A DNA stretch of 64,000 nt from Aquidulcibacter paucihalophilus (GCA_030285985.1 CP127384.1:3033387-3097386), one strand, 5' to 3'; numbered from the stretch's first letter, positions 27,578 through 36,283 are shown. Numbers and translations are program-made. The notes: a model not told the origin generated them from the letters alone.

Positions 27578-28528
27578 ATGGCCCCTCTCGTCCGCATCGG
27601 CACGCGCCGCTCGAAACTGGCCCTGACCCAGTCGGGCATGATGCAGCGCGCCATCGGCCGGGCCCTCGGCGTCGCCGACGCCGATCTGCTCGATGCCGTG
27701 CCCCTGGTCGAGATCGTCACCACCGGCGACCGGGTGCAGGACCGCCGGCTGATGGAGATCGGCGGCAAGGCACTGTTCACGAAAGAGATCGAGGAAGCCC
27801 TGCTGGAAGGCCGCGTCGATGTGGCCGTCCACTCCATGAAGGATGTCCCGGCCGACCAGCCCGACGGCCTGTGCATCGCCGCCGTCCCGCCGCGCGAGGA
27901 TGCCCGCGACGCGTTCGTCAGCGAGGCCTTCGCCACCTTCGCCGACCTGCCGCAGGGCGCGCGGCTCGGCACGGCCTCGCTGCGGCGACAGGCCCAGGCC
28001 CTGGCCCTGCGGCCGGACCTCCGGATCGAAATGTTGCGGGGCAATGTCGACACCCGGCTGCGCAAACTGGCCGAGGGCGAGTTCGACGCCATCCTGCTGG
28101 CCGTGTCCGGTCTGAACCGGCTGGGGTTCGAGGCGGTGATCCGCGAGCGGCTCTCGCTGGACGACTTCCTGCCCGCCCCCGGACAGGGTGCCCTGGCCCT
28201 GCAGACCCGGACGGAAGATCTCGGTGCCGCCTGGGTCGCGGCACTGAACGATCCGATGACGGCGCTCGCCGTGGCGGCCGAGCGCGGCGCGATGACCGCG
28301 CTCGAGGGCTCCTGCCGCACCGCCGTCGGGGCGCATGCGATGATTGCCGACGGCCAGCTGCGCCTGACCACCGAAATGCTCGCGCCGGACGGCTCCGCCC
28401 GCTGGCGGCGCGCCGGCGAGCTCGGCGACCTGTCCGCCGGAGACGTCATGGATCAGGCCCGCGCCCTCGGCCTGCGGCTCGGGGCCGAGGTCCACGCCGC
28501 CGCCGGCGACCAGCGGGTCGAACCCTGA
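27578..28528 (+). CDS. hemC: Hydroxymethylbilane synthase
   Basis: The 316-residue enzyme condenses four porphobilinogen molecules into hydroxymethylbilane for heme synthesis. Visible motifs are RIGTRRSKLALTQSG, HSMKDVPAD (catalytic Asp region), GTASLRRQAQAL, MLRGNVDTRLRKL and LEGSCRTAVGAHA, whose Cys holds the dipyrromethane cofactor. The ATG at 27578 gives the canonical N-terminus. It is followed without a gap by hemD. Confidence 0.96.
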   Translation: MAPLVRIGTRRSKLALTQSGMMQRAIGRALGVADADLLDAVPLVEIVTTGDRVQDRRLMEIGGKALFTKEIEEALLEGRVDVAVHSMKDVPADQPDGLCIAAVPPREDARDAFVSEAFATFADLPQGARLGTASLRRQAQALALRPDLRIEMLRGNVDTRLRKLAEGEFDAILLAVSGLNRLGFEAVIRERLSLDDFLPAPGQGALALQTRTEDLGAAWVAALNDPMTALAVAAERGAMTALEGSCRTAVGAHAMIADGQLRLTTEMLAPDGSARWRRAGELGDLSAGDVMDQARALGLRLGAEVHAAAGDQRVEP

Positions 28529-29205
28529 CGGCGATCCGCCGCGTCTGGGTCACGCGCGCCGAACCGGGCGCCGCGCGCACCGCCGACCGCCTGACCGCCC
28601 TCGGCTTCAAGCCCCTCGTCGCCCCCCTGCTGGCCATCCGGCCGATCCCGCAGCCCGCGCCCGACCTGACCGGCGCCGCCACCCTCGCCTTCACCAGCGC
28701 CAACGGCGTCACGGCCTTCGCCGCCCTGACCCCGGACCGCAGCCGCCCGGTTTTCACGGTCGGTGACGCCACGGCCCGGGCTGCCCGCGCGGCAGGGTTC
28801 GCCCGGGTGGAATCCGCAGACGGAGATCTGGACCGACTGGCCGCCCTGATCACCGCGCAGGGATCCGGCGCCGGCCCGTTGCTGGTCCCCGGCGCCCGGG
28901 AGCCGTCGGGTGATTTGCCCGCCCTGCTGCGGCAACACCTCGAGGCCCGCGCCCTGCCGGTCTATGAGGCCGTCGAAACCGCCGCCGCCGCGCCCGACGC
29001 CTTCGATGCGGTCCTCATCCATTCTGCCCGCGCCGGCCGCGCCCTCGCCGCCCGGGGCCCCTTCGCCGGACAGACCGCCGTGGCCCTGTCCGCGGCCGCG
29101 GCCGCGGCCCTCGCGGACCGTTCCGACCTCGAAATCCGCCTCGCCCGCACACCCGATGAATCGGCCCTGCTCGCGGCGCTTGGCAATCCCGCGCGCCGCG
29201 TATAA
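28525..29205 (+). CDS. hemD: Uroporphyrinogen-III synthase, probable CTG start
   Basis: The product closes hydroxymethylbilane to uroporphyrinogen III. The 226-residue frame starts TAIRRVWVTRAEPGAARTA, the normal family N-terminus, and contains LAFTSANGVTAFA (around residues 52-64) and VLIHSARAGRALA. There is no ATG, GTG or TTG in a suitable place: the only initiator-like codon is the CTG at 28525, whose last two bases begin the hemC stop TGA. It therefore seems to start by stop-start coupling at a non-standard codon, or its start has been altered. Length fits the family. Confidence 0.85.
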   Translation: MTAIRRVWVTRAEPGAARTADRLTALGFKPLVAPLLAIRPIPQPAPDLTGAATLAFTSANGVTAFAALTPDRSRPVFTVGDATARAARAAGFARVESADGDLDRLAALITAQGSGAGPLLVPGAREPSGDLPALLRQHLEARALPVYEAVETAAAAPDAFDAVLIHSARAGRALAARGPFAGQTAVALSAAAAAALADRSDLEIRLARTPDESALLAALGNPARRV

Positions 29206-29246
29206 AGAGCCCCTCTCGCGCGGGCCAACCCACCCGCCGCGCCAAG

Positions 29247-29322
29247 GCCGCTTTAGCTCAGCTGGTAGAGCATCGCATTCGTAATGCGGGGGTCAGGTGT
29301 TCGAGTCACCTAAGCGGCACCA
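29247..29322 (+). tRNA. tRNA-Thr (anticodon CGT)
   Basis: A complete 76-nt cloverleaf folds here: acceptor GCCGCTT with AAGCGGC, a D arm GCTC/GAGC, anticodon stem TCGCA/TGCGG with loop TTCGTAA, T arm AGGTG/CACCT, discriminator A and an encoded CCA at 29320-29322. The anticodon CGT reads the Thr codon ACG. It lies between hemD and a LuxR-type gene on the same strand. Confidence 0.96.
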
Positions 29323-29410
29323 CTTCCTTCCCGACCCATCATCGACCATCGGTTGATCTGGACGGCCCGTCCCGAACGCCCTAGCTAGATCGCAGTACTC
29401 GGAGCGGTCG

Positions 29411-30058
29411 ATGGCACAGCGGCTCAGCGCGCGTCAGGAAGAATGTCTGAGGCTGACCGCCTTCCTGACCGACAAGGAAATCGCGGCGCGGCTCGGCCTG
29501 TCAGAGACCACGGTCAAGAAGCATGTGCACGAGGCCTGCCGCCGGCTGGGCGTCAACCGGCGCAAGGCGGCGCTCGCGATCCTGGAACGAAACGTACCAG
29601 ACCCCACGAAAGACCCCATAGCCGCGCCGGATGCCCTCGCCTCTTCTGGTGCCGTCGTAACGGAGTCAGACCATGGGACATCAGTCGAGCCCGCTTCCCC
29701 ACTGGACGTGGGAAGATCTGGAAGCCGCGCTGGACGGGTTCAGCCCGCTGGGCGCGGACGATCCGCTGCGGGCCCATCTGATGCGGGGACTGGCGGACGA
29801 CGCGGAGCGGTCGAGTCCGCGCGAACTGCTGCAGCAGGTTCTGAGCGCGGGCTGGGTGATGGCCCAGGTGGGCGCCCAGACCGCCGCCTCGGCTACCGCC
29901 CCCCACCAGCAAGCTGGGGCGTCCGCCTCCTGATCATCGCGGGCCTGGTCGTCCTCTGCGCTGTCATGTTGAAGGCCGTCGCCGACATGGTGCTGGCCTA
30001 TGCCTCGCAGGCCCAGGCGATCGGCGACGTGGTTCTGCCGGCATCCGACCGGCCCTGA
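29411..30058 (+). CDS. LuxR-type HTH protein with possible C-terminal membrane helix (frame structure uncertain)
   Basis: Residues 1-62 form a clear LuxR/FixJ-type HTH (LSARQEECLRLTAFLTDKEI, then LGLSETTVKKHVHEACRRLG). A GGAG ribosome site precedes the ATG. The frame stays open to 30058, giving 215 residues with one hydrophobic segment near the end (LLIIAGLVVLCAVMLKAVA). The middle, about residues 88-165, is Gly/Arg/Pro-rich with weak third-position G/C bias, while another frame over the same bases looks better coded (see 29673-30058). So either this is a membrane-anchored HTH regulator with a disordered linker, as known in some alphaproteobacteria, or the HTH gene is short and the tail belongs to another gene. 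Confidence 0.6.
   Translation: MAQRLSARQEECLRLTAFLTDKEIAARLGLSETTVKKHVHEACRRLGVNRRKAALAILERNVPDPTKDPIAAPDALASSGAVVTESDHGTSVEPASPLDVGRSGSRAGRVQPAGRGRSAAGPSDAGTGGRRGAVESARTAAAGSERGLGDGPGGRPDRRLGYRPPPASWGVRLLIIAGLVVLCAVMLKAVADMVLAYASQAQAIGDVVLPASDRP
29673..30058 (+). pseudogene. Second gene overlapping the LuxR frame, apparently interrupted by a one-base shift
   Basis: An ATG at 29673 with a GGAG site seven bases upstream opens a frame of 86 residues (to 29933) with normal codon bias and a protein-like sequence: HWTWEDLEAALDGFSPLGAD, then MRGLADDAERSSPRELLQQ. It stops just after a run of six C (29899-29904). Adding one C would carry it into the frame that encodes the membrane helix and ends at 30058, giving a plausible 128-residue protein with a soluble head and a C-terminal anchor. 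The shift could be a sequencing error, a mutation, slippage in a C run, or a -1 ribosomal frameshift. I do not recognise a family. Confidence 0.5.
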
Positions 30059-30085
30059 ACCCTCGACAGCGCGGGGAGCGCGACC

Positions 30086-30544
30086 ATGACGCCCTTTGTC
30101 CTTCTGTATCTGGTCGCCGGCCTGTCCGCCCTGGCGACAGCCTGGCTCAAGGGCGGGCATCCGGAGCGGCTGGGAGCGGTGTTCTGGCTGGCCGGCTGGA
30201 TGGCGGCCCTGCCGTTGAACGATGTCCGGTTCGGCGACCTCCGGTGGGCGATCGCAATCGTCGACGTCATTTCCTTCGCCGCCTTCCTTTGGCTGGCCCT
30301 GCGGCGGGAACGCTGGTGGCCTCTGGGGGTGTGCGCCTGCTTTGTGCTGATCGCGGGCGTGCATCTGTCGGCGCTGCTGATTCCGGAGATCACGCCACTT
30401 GGGGAGGCGAGCGCCCAGCTGGGACTCGGCATGTTGACGGTGCTGATGCTGGCCAGCGGTGCCTTCGAACGCTGGCTGGCGGGCGAGGCGCCGGCCAGCG
30501 CCTCGGCTGTCTGGCACCTCGCCCGCCAGCGGCGAGCGGCTTGA
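30086..30544 (+). CDS. Multi-span membrane protein of unknown function
   Basis: The 152-residue product has about four to five hydrophobic segments (FVLLYLVAGLSALATAWL at the start, then VFWLAGWMAALPL, IAIVDVISFAAFLWLAL and GVCACFVLIAGVHLSALL), with an Arg-rich cytosolic tail. I do not recognise a family. A strong GGGGAG ribosome site precedes the ATG, 27 bp after the HTH region ends. Its stop lies directly at the metK operator palindrome. Confidence 0.75.
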   Translation: MTPFVLLYLVAGLSALATAWLKGGHPERLGAVFWLAGWMAALPLNDVRFGDLRWAIAIVDVISFAAFLWLALRRERWWPLGVCACFVLIAGVHLSALLIPEITPLGEASAQLGLGMLTVLMLASGAFERWLAGEAPASASAVWHLARQRRAA

Positions 30545-30568
30545 ACATATAAAGATATCCTTATATGT
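30545..30568. promoter_or_regulatory. 24-bp palindromic operator upstream of metK
   Basis: The arms match at 11 of 12 positions, with core ATATAAAGAT/ATCCTTATAT. It is strikingly AT-rich here. It lies just upstream of metK and is consistent with the operator class used by ArsR-type methionine-cycle regulators (SahR/SamR group) known to control metK in proteobacteria. The assignment to SahR is an inference from memory of that motif and from position. Confidence 0.6.
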
Positions 30569-30600
30569 CTTTCGGCCTTCCCACCCGCCGGAGCTCCGCC

Positions 30601-31800
30601 TTGTCCCGTTCGTCGTTCCTGTTCACCTCGGAAAGCGTTTCCGAAGGCCATCCCGACAAGGTCGCGGACCGCATCTCCGACACCGTCGTGGACCTGTTCC
30701 TTTCGAAGGATCCGGAGGCCCGGGTGGCGTGCGAGACGCTGACGACGACGAATTTGGTGGTTCTGGCCGGGGAGATCCGCGGCCAAGGGATCATGGACAC
30801 CAGCGGAAACTGGGCCGCCGGCATCGAGGCCGAGATCGAGGCCGCAGTGCGGGCCGCGGTGCGCGACATCGGTTACGAGCAGACCGGTTTCCACTGGGAC
30901 AGGTTCGAGTTCATCAACCGCCTGCACGGCCAGTCGGCCGACATCGCCGTCGGCGTCGACGCCTCGGGCAACAAGGACGAGGGCGCGGGCGACCAGGGCA
31001 TCATGTTCGGCTACGCCTCGAACGAGACGCCCGAGCTGATGCCGGCGACCCTGCAGTACAGCCACAACATCCTGAAGCGTCTCGCCGAGGTCCGCCACGG
31101 CGGCGACAGGCGGCTTGAGCCCGACGCCAAGAGCCAGGTCACCATCCAGTACGAGGACGGCGTGCCGGTGCGCGCCACCTCGATAGTCCTGTCGACCCAG
31201 CACGCCGCCGGCCTGTCCTCGGCCGACGTCGCGGACATCGTCAAACCCTATATCCTCGAAGTGCTGCCCGAGGGCTTCACCGACGAGAACACCGTCTGGC
31301 ACATCAATCCGACCGGCATTTTCGAGATCGGCGGGCCGGACGGCGATGCCGGCGTTACCGGCCGCAAGATCATCGTCGACACCTACGGCGGCGCGGCCCC
31401 GCACGGCGGTGGTGCCTTCTCGGGCAAGGATCCGACCAAGGTCGACCGCTCGGCCGCCTATGCCTGCCGCTACCTGGCCAAGAACGTCGTCGCCGCCGGC
31501 CTCGCCGATCGCTGCACGATCCAGATCAGCTACGCCATCGGCGTGGCCAAGCCGCAGTCGATCCACGTCGACCTGCACGGCACCGGCAAGGGCGCGATCA
31601 CCGAAGCGGTGCTGGAGGCCAACATCCTCGGCCTGATCGGCGGGGCCACGCCGCGCGCCATCCGCGAGCACCTCGGTCTGAACAAGCCGATCTATGCCCG
31701 CACCGCCGCCTACGGCCATTTCGGCCGCGCGCCGGACGCCGACGGCGGCTTCAGCTGGGAGAAGACCGATCTGGTCGACCAGCTGAAGGCTCTGGCCTAG
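30601..31800 (+). CDS. metK: S-adenosylmethionine synthetase
   Basis: The 399-residue enzyme makes S-adenosylmethionine from ATP and methionine. Family motifs are [18 protein letters not shown] at the N-terminus (ATP His and Mg2+ Asp), [16 protein letters not shown], and the C-terminal [28 protein letters not shown] chose the TTG at 30601 because GGAG lies seven bases upstream and the protein then begins [19 protein letters not shown], as in relatives. An ATG at 30565 would add 12 residues but lies inside the operator palindrome. The gene converges with the small membrane protein at 31797. Confidence 0.93.
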   Translation: MSRSSFLFTSESVSEGHPDKVADRISDTVVDLFLSKDPEARVACETLTTTNLVVLAGEIRGQGIMDTSGNWAAGIEAEIEAAVRAAVRDIGYEQTGFHWDRFEFINRLHGQSADIAVGVDASGNKDEGAGDQGIMFGYASNETPELMPATLQYSHNILKRLAEVRHGGDRRLEPDAKSQVTIQYEDGVPVRATSIVLSTQHAAGLSSADVADIVKPYILEVLPEGFTDENTVWHINPTGIFEIGGPDGDAGVTGRKIIVDTYGGAAPHGGGAFSGKDPTKVDRSAAYACRYLAKNVVAAGLADRCTIQISYAIGVAKPQSIHVDLHGTGKGAITEAVLEANILGLIGGATPRAIREHLGLNKPIYARTAAYGHFGRAPDADGGFSWEKTDLVDQLKALA

Positions 31801-32045
31801 TCGTCCAGCCCGGGCTCGCCGGTCTCCGGCGAGCCCCTGGGCGTTTCGTCCTTGGCCTCGGCCACATGGCGTTGCGGCGGGTCGAGGGCAGCGCCGAAGC
31901 CCAGCAGCATGGCCGCCATCATCTGCACGCCGCCCCCACGCCGTTTCGAGGCTCTCCGCCCGCCGCCGCCCGCCATGGCCAGCGTGGCCCATACGATCAG
32001 TCCGATCAGGGCGAGGCCCACGCCCCAGCCGATGATGTCCGCCAT
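31797..32045 (-). CDS. Small single-span membrane protein
   Basis: The 82-residue product has one hydrophobic segment near residues 6-26 ([20 protein letters not shown]), a Gly/Arg/Lys-rich stretch ([14 protein letters not shown]), a second weakly hydrophobic part ([14 protein letters not shown]) and an acidic C-terminal tail. I do not recognise a family. It is convergent with metK, overlapping its stop by 4 bp, which argues for care; codon bias and the clean start support it moderately. Confidence 0.6.
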   Translation of the reverse strand: MADIIGWGVGLALIGLIVWATLAMAGGGGRRASKRRGGGVQMMAAMLLGFGAALDPPQRHVAEAKDETPRGSPETGEPGLDD

Positions 32046-32134
32046 GCCCTGCTCCCTGCGCCCTCAGAACATGGGAAGACAGCGCGCGCTGTGAAGGACT
32101 CGCTCTGCCAGCACGACCGCCTATAAGGCCGCCC

Positions 32135-32830
32135 ATGTCCACTTCCGACGACCCCGCCCACCGCCCGCTCCGCTCGTTCGGCCGCATCAAGTCGCGCGCC
32201 ATCAAGCCGCGGCAGGCGGCCCTGTTCGACACCCTGCTGCCCGGCATCGCCCTGCCCGATCCGAAGGCGGGGCCGATCGATCCGCACGCCCTGATGCCGG
32301 GAGCGAAGGCCGTCTGGCTCGAGATCGGCTTCGGCGGCGGCGAGCATCTGGCGGCCCAGGCGGCGCGCCGTCCCGACACGCTGATGATCGGCTGCGAGCC
32401 CTTCCTGAACGGCGTCGCCTCGGCCCTGCGCCATATCGAGGAGGGCGGGCTGAAGAATGTGCGCCTGCACGCCGACGACGCCCGCGACGTGATGACCGCC
32501 CTGCCCGACGCCTCGCTGGACCGGGTGATGATCCTGTTCCCCGACCCCTGGCACAAGGCGCGGCATAACAAGCGCCGGCTGGTCCAGGTCGAGACCGCGG
32601 CCGAGATTGCACGCCTGCTCAAACCCGGCGGCGGGCTGCGTTTCGTCACCGACTGGAAGGACTATGCCGAATGGGCGCTTGAGAAGTTCGAGCAGACGCC
32701 CGGTCTGGTCTGGCAGGCCGAGGCCGCCGACGACTGGCGCACCGCCCCCGCCGACCATGTGATTACCCGCTATGAAGAGAAGAAGCTGGGCGACACCCCG
32801 CCGATCTTCCTCGATTTCCTGCGCACCTGA
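32135..32830 (+). CDS. trmB: tRNA (guanine-N7-)-methyltransferase
   Basis: The 231-residue SAM enzyme methylates G46 in the tRNA variable loop. Motif I is LEIGFGGGEHLAAQA (around residues 64-78), GCEPFLNGVA follows as the acidic ribose-binding strand, and the family signature ILFPDPWHKARHNKRRLVQ is intact, including the catalytic Asp. Near the C-terminus, TRYEEKKLGDTPP matches the conserved tRNA-contact tail. A DUF1993 gene follows 17 bp later on the same strand. Confidence 0.95.
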   Translation: MSTSDDPAHRPLRSFGRIKSRAIKPRQAALFDTLLPGIALPDPKAGPIDPHALMPGAKAVWLEIGFGGGEHLAAQAARRPDTLMIGCEPFLNGVASALRHIEEGGLKNVRLHADDARDVMTALPDASLDRVMILFPDPWHKARHNKRRLVQVETAAEIARLLKPGGGLRFVTDWKDYAEWALEKFEQTPGLVWQAEAADDWRTAPADHVITRYEEKKLGDTPPIFLDFLRT

Positions 32831-32847
32831 ACCCGAAGGACCCACCC

Positions 32848-33357
32848 ATGAGCCTCGCCGTCGACACCCTCTCGACCTCCATGTTCCTGCGCGGTCTGAA
32901 CGTCCTGTCCGGGCTGATCGACCGGGCCGTCGAGGCCGGTCTGGACGAGGCGGTGCTGATGGAGGCGCGTCTGGCACCGGACATGCGGCCCTTCCCCGAT
33001 CAGGTCCGCATGGCAGCCTTCTCGGCCCGGAGCTGCATCGCCCGCCTGACCGACCAGCCCTGGCCGAAGACCGATGATGCCGAGGCCAGCCTGGCCGAGC
33101 TCAAGGCTACCGTCGCCCTGTCGATCGCCTTCATCGAGGGAGTGGAGGCGGCGGCCTTCGCCGGCGGCGAGACCCGCCGGATCGAGCTGCGCTTCCCCGG
33201 CGTCGAGCTGAATTTCGAGGGCCGGGGCTATCTGACCAGCTTCGCCCTGCCGAACTTCTATTTCCACCTGTCGATGGCCTACGCGATCCTGCGCCATCTG
33301 GGCGTGCCGCTGGGCAAGCGGGACTTCCTGGGGGAGATCGAGCTGATCCAGGGCTGA
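32848..33357 (+). CDS. DUF1993 family protein
   Basis: The 169-residue cytosolic protein is full length for the DUF1993 family, a DinB-like four-helix bundle. Characteristic parts are the start STSMFLRGLNVLSGLIDRA, the LAPDMRPFPDQVRMA block near residue 45, and the C-terminal FYFHLSMAYAILRHLGVPLG with LGKRDFLG. The function is unknown. It is 17 bp after trmB and 11 bp before a membrane protein, so the three may be cotranscribed. Confidence 0.88.
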   Translation: MSLAVDTLSTSMFLRGLNVLSGLIDRAVEAGLDEAVLMEARLAPDMRPFPDQVRMAAFSARSCIARLTDQPWPKTDDAEASLAELKATVALSIAFIEGVEAAAFAGGETRRIELRFPGVELNFEGRGYLTSFALPNFYFHLSMAYAILRHLGVPLGKRDFLGEIELIQG

Positions 33358-33368
33358 GGGTTGTCGTG

Positions 33369-33863
33369 ATGACGCCGGACTCGCGAACACCTATCAGCGG
33401 CAACGGCTTTCTGGCCGCCGCCCTGTCAGCGCCGGGGCTGGCGGCGATCACCTTCGTGGCGAGCTCGCTGATGTTGGCGCTATCGTCCTCCGGAGGGTTG
33501 AACGGGCAGGGTGCCGCGCTGTTCAATGTGATCTTCCTGATCCTCATCGCGACGGTCTGGGGCGCGATTCCGAGCGTCGTCTTCGGCGGGCTGGTGCTGG
33601 CCGTGATCCAGCGGATTCCGTGGCGCGGACCGCCCGGCGTGATCGTCTACCTGATCGGCGGGATTCTGGCCGCCGGCCTCTATGTGCTGGCGGGACTCGG
33701 AATCGCCGGACTGTCGACGGGCGCGGCGATGTTTTTCGCGCCCTGGGCCACGCCCGACCTCTGGGCGAACAGCGACAGGGACGGCTGGGGCATGGTCGCC
33801 AGCCTGCTCCTCTCGGGCGCGGCCGCCGGCCTGATCTATGCGGGCTTCGCCAAGAGGGGCTGA
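33369..33863 (+). CDS. Four-helix membrane protein of unknown function
   Basis: The 164-residue product has about four membrane segments (AITFVASSLMLALSSSG, AALFNVIFLILIATVWGAI, GVIVYLIGGILAAGLYVLAG and GMVASLLLSGAAAGLIYAGF). I chose the ATG at 33369 over the adjacent GTG at 33366 because a GAGGG ribosome site fits it better. No family is recognised. It is the last plus-strand gene before the rimP-nusA block, and a terminator-like hairpin follows at 33931. Confidence 0.72.
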   Translation: MTPDSRTPISGNGFLAAALSAPGLAAITFVASSLMLALSSSGGLNGQGAALFNVIFLILIATVWGAIPSVVFGGLVLAVIQRIPWRGPPGVIVYLIGGILAAGLYVLAGLGIAGLSTGAAMFFAPWATPDLWANSDRDGWGMVASLLLSGAAAGLIYAGFAKRG

Positions 33864-33930
33864 CAAGCCCTCCCGTCGGCGCTATACGCCCCCTCACATC
33901 GTTAGACCGGCGTCCTAACGGCGCCGTTTG

Positions 33931-33964
33931 AAGCGGCGGCCGTTTGGTCCGCCGCTTTTTGTTT
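33931..33964 (+). terminator. Intrinsic terminator (possible attenuator) just upstream of rimP
   Basis: A perfect 9-bp stem AAGCGGCGG/CCGCCGCTT (33931-33939 with 33949-33957) is followed by TTT-G-TTT. It ends about 13-20 bases before the rimP start, leaving no room for a promoter after it. A smaller hairpin (33901-33919) precedes it. So transcripts that reach rimP-nusA-infB must read through this element. Confidence 0.72.
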
Positions 33965-33976
33965 GGACCGAGCCCC

Positions 33977-34519
33977 TTGAAGGCCAAGACCGTTGAAGAC
34001 CGCGCTCTGCTGGAGCTGATCGAACCCGTGGCGGAGAGCCTGGGTCTCGACATCGTGCGCGTGCGTCTGATGGGCGGCACCCTGCGCCGGCGGCTGCAGA
34101 TCATGGCCGAGCGCCCTTCGGATCATGACATCGCCGTCGAGGAATGCGCCCGTCTGAGCCGCGCCGTGTCGGAAGTGTTCGACGCCGCCGACCCGATCGC
34201 CGGCGAATATCTGCTGGAAGTGTCCTCGCCCGGCGTCGACCGCCCGCTGACCCGCCTGTCCGACTTCGACCTGTTCGAGGGCTATGAGGCGCGGCTGGAA
34301 AGCGACCGCATGATCGAGGGCCGCAAGCGGTTCAAGGGCATGATCGCCGGCACCGACGGCGACAATGTCGCCATGGATCTGGAAGGGGAGGAGGACACCG
34401 CCCTCATTCCCTTCGACTGGCTGGTCGACGCCAAACTGGTGCTGACCGACGAACTGATGAAGGCGGGTGCCGAGAAGCGCGCCGCCCGTAACGACAACTC
34501 TGAAGAGACCGAGGACTAG
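33977..34519 (+). CDS. rimP: Ribosome maturation factor RimP
   Basis: The 180-residue protein helps 30S subunit maturation. Typical parts are [24 protein letters not shown] at the start, [16 protein letters not shown], the conserved [14 protein letters not shown] and [19 protein letters not shown] of the Sm-like C-terminal domain. I chose the TTG at 33977 (residues [14 protein letters not shown] next); an earlier in-frame TTG at 33944 lies inside the terminator hairpin. The stop is 3 bp from nusA. Confidence 0.92.
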   Translation: MKAKTVEDRALLELIEPVAESLGLDIVRVRLMGGTLRRRLQIMAERPSDHDIAVEECARLSRAVSEVFDAADPIAGEYLLEVSSPGVDRPLTRLSDFDLFEGYEARLESDRMIEGRKRFKGMIAGTDGDNVAMDLEGEEDTALIPFDWLVDAKLVLTDELMKAGAEKRAARNDNSEETED

Positions 34520-34522
34520 ACC

Positions 34523-36265
34523 ATGGCTGTTGCCGGCGTTTCCGCGAACCGACTCGAACTGCTGACGATCGCCGATGCGGTCGCGCGCGAAAAGAACATC
34601 GACAAGGAGATCGTCGTCGAGGCGATCGAGGAAGCGATCCAGAAGGGCGCCAAGTCGCGCTACGGCGCCCATCACGACATCCGCGCCAAGATCGACATCA
34701 AGTCGGGCGAAATGGCCCTGACCCGTCACGTCACCATCGTGGCCGACGACTGGCAGCCGGAAGATGAGCTGGAAGAGTTCAACGACTCCGCCATGGTCCG
34801 CCTGACCGACGCCTCCAAGCGCGATCCGGAAGCCTTTGTCGGCAAGGAATACATCGAGAACCTGCCGCCGTTCGAATTCGGCCGGGTGCAGACCCAGATG
34901 GCTCGCCAGGTCGTGACCGGCAAGGTCCGCGACGCCGAACGCGCCAACCAGTACGAAGAGTTCAAGGACCGCGTCGGCGAGATCGTCAACGGCACCGTCA
35001 AGCGCGTCGAATACGGCAACACCGTCGTCGATCTGGGCCGCGGCGAGGGCATCATGCGCCGCAACGACTCCATCCCGCGCGAGGTGTTCAACATCGGCGA
35101 CCGGATCCGCACCTACATCTATGACGTCCGCGCCGAGGCCAAGGGCCCGCAGGTCATGCTGTCGCGCTCGCACCCCGGCTTCATGGCCAAGCTGTTCGCC
35201 CAGGAAGTCCCGGAAGTTTACGACGGCGTGATCGAAATCCGCGCCGCCGCCCGCGACGCCGGCTCGCGCGCCAAGATGGCCGTGCTGTCGAACGACTCCT
35301 CCATCGATCCCGTCGGCGCCTGCGTCGGCATGCGCGGCTCGCGGGTCCAGGCGGTCGTCGCCGAACTGCAGGGCGAGAAGATCGACATCATCCAGTGGAA
35401 CTCGGACGAGCCCACCTTCATCGTCAACGCCCTGGCCCCGGCCGAAGTCTCCAAGGTCGTCCTCGACGAGGAAGCCGACCGCGTTGAGGTCGTGGTGCCG
35501 GACGAACAGCTGTCGCTGGCCATCGGCCGCCGCGGCCAGAACGTCCGCCTGGCCAGCCAGCTGACCGGCTGGCAGATCGACATCATCACCGAGAGCCAGG
35601 ACTCCGAGCGCCGCCAGCGCGAGTTCAGCGAGCGCACCGTTCTGTTCCAGGAAGCCCTGGACGTGGACGAGGTCATCGCCCAGCTGCTGGTCACCGAAGG
35701 CTTCGCCACGGTGGAAGACCTGGCCTTCGTGGAATCCTACGAAATCTCCGACATCGAGGGCTTCGACGAGGACACCGCCGAGGAACTGCAGGCCCGCGCC
35801 CGCGACTTCCTCGACCGTCAGGCCGCCATCCTCGACGCCAAACGCGTCGAACTGGGCGTGCTGGACGAGGTCATGACCGTGCCTGGCGTCACCGGCGCCA
35901 TCGCCGTCGCCCTGGGCGAAGGCGGGATCAAGACCGTCGAGGACCTGGCCGATCTGGCCACCGACGAGATCCGCGGCGGCTATGAAGTGAAAAACGGCGA
36001 ACGGACCAAGGTCCCGGGCGTTCTGGAAAGCTTCAACCTGGCCCAGGAAGAGGCCGAGATGCTGATCCTCCAGGCCCGCGTCGCGGCCGGCTGGATCGAC
36101 GCCTCGGAACTGCCGCAGCCGCCGGAGCCGGAATACGAGGAAGAGCTGGCCGAGGGCGAATACGACGCCGAAGCCGTCTTCGCCGCCGCGCCGGAAGGCG
36201 AGGACGCCGAAGCCGCTGCCGACGAGGTCCTCGCCGAGGACCCCGAACAAACCCCCGACGCGTGA
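34523..36265 (+). CDS. nusA: Transcription termination/antitermination factor NusA
   Basis: The 580-residue protein binds RNA polymerase and RNA. An N-terminal domain ([15 protein letters not shown]) is followed by an S1 domain (around residues 140-205; [21 protein letters not shown]), two KH domains (around 230-350, with [16 protein letters not shown] and [16 protein letters not shown]), two helix-hairpin-helix acidic repeats (around 370-530) and a Glu/Ala-rich acidic tail. The domain set is that of proteobacterial NusA. It lies 3 bp after rimP and 18 bp before ylxR. NusA enhances hairpin-dependent termination, which fits autoregulation through the hairpin upstream of rimP. Confidence 0.97.
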   Translation: MAVAGVSANRLELLTIADAVAREKNIDKEIVVEAIEEAIQKGAKSRYGAHHDIRAKIDIKSGEMALTRHVTIVADDWQPEDELEEFNDSAMVRLTDASKRDPEAFVGKEYIENLPPFEFGRVQTQMARQVVTGKVRDAERANQYEEFKDRVGEIVNGTVKRVEYGNTVVDLGRGEGIMRRNDSIPREVFNIGDRIRTYIYDVRAEAKGPQVMLSRSHPGFMAKLFAQEVPEVYDGVIEIRAAARDAGSRAKMAVLSNDSSIDPVGACVGMRGSRVQAVVAELQGEKIDIIQWNSDEPTFIVNALAPAEVSKVVLDEEADRVEVVVPDEQLSLAIGRRGQNVRLASQLTGWQIDIITESQDSERRQREFSERTVLFQEALDVDEVIAQLLVTEGFATVEDLAFVESYEISDIEGFDEDTAEELQARARDFLDRQAAILDAKRVELGVLDEVMTVPGVTGAIAVALGEGGIKTVEDLADLATDEIRGGYEVKNGERTKVPGVLESFNLAQEEAEMLILQARVAAGWIDASELPQPPEPEYEEELAEGEYDAEAVFAAAPEGEDAEAAADEVLAEDPEQTPDA

Positions 36266-36283
36266 TGGGAAGCCGGATCGTTC

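Noticed and set aside
30059..30600. A SAM riboswitch before metK
   Set aside because: The space between the upstream gene and metK is only about 56 bp and holds a DNA-type palindrome; no room or conserved core for SAM-I or SAM-II.
33944..33976. A longer RimP beginning at the TTG at 33944
   Set aside because: That start lies within the terminator hairpin, adds 11 unconserved residues and has no ribosome site; the TTG at 33977 gives the family N-terminus.
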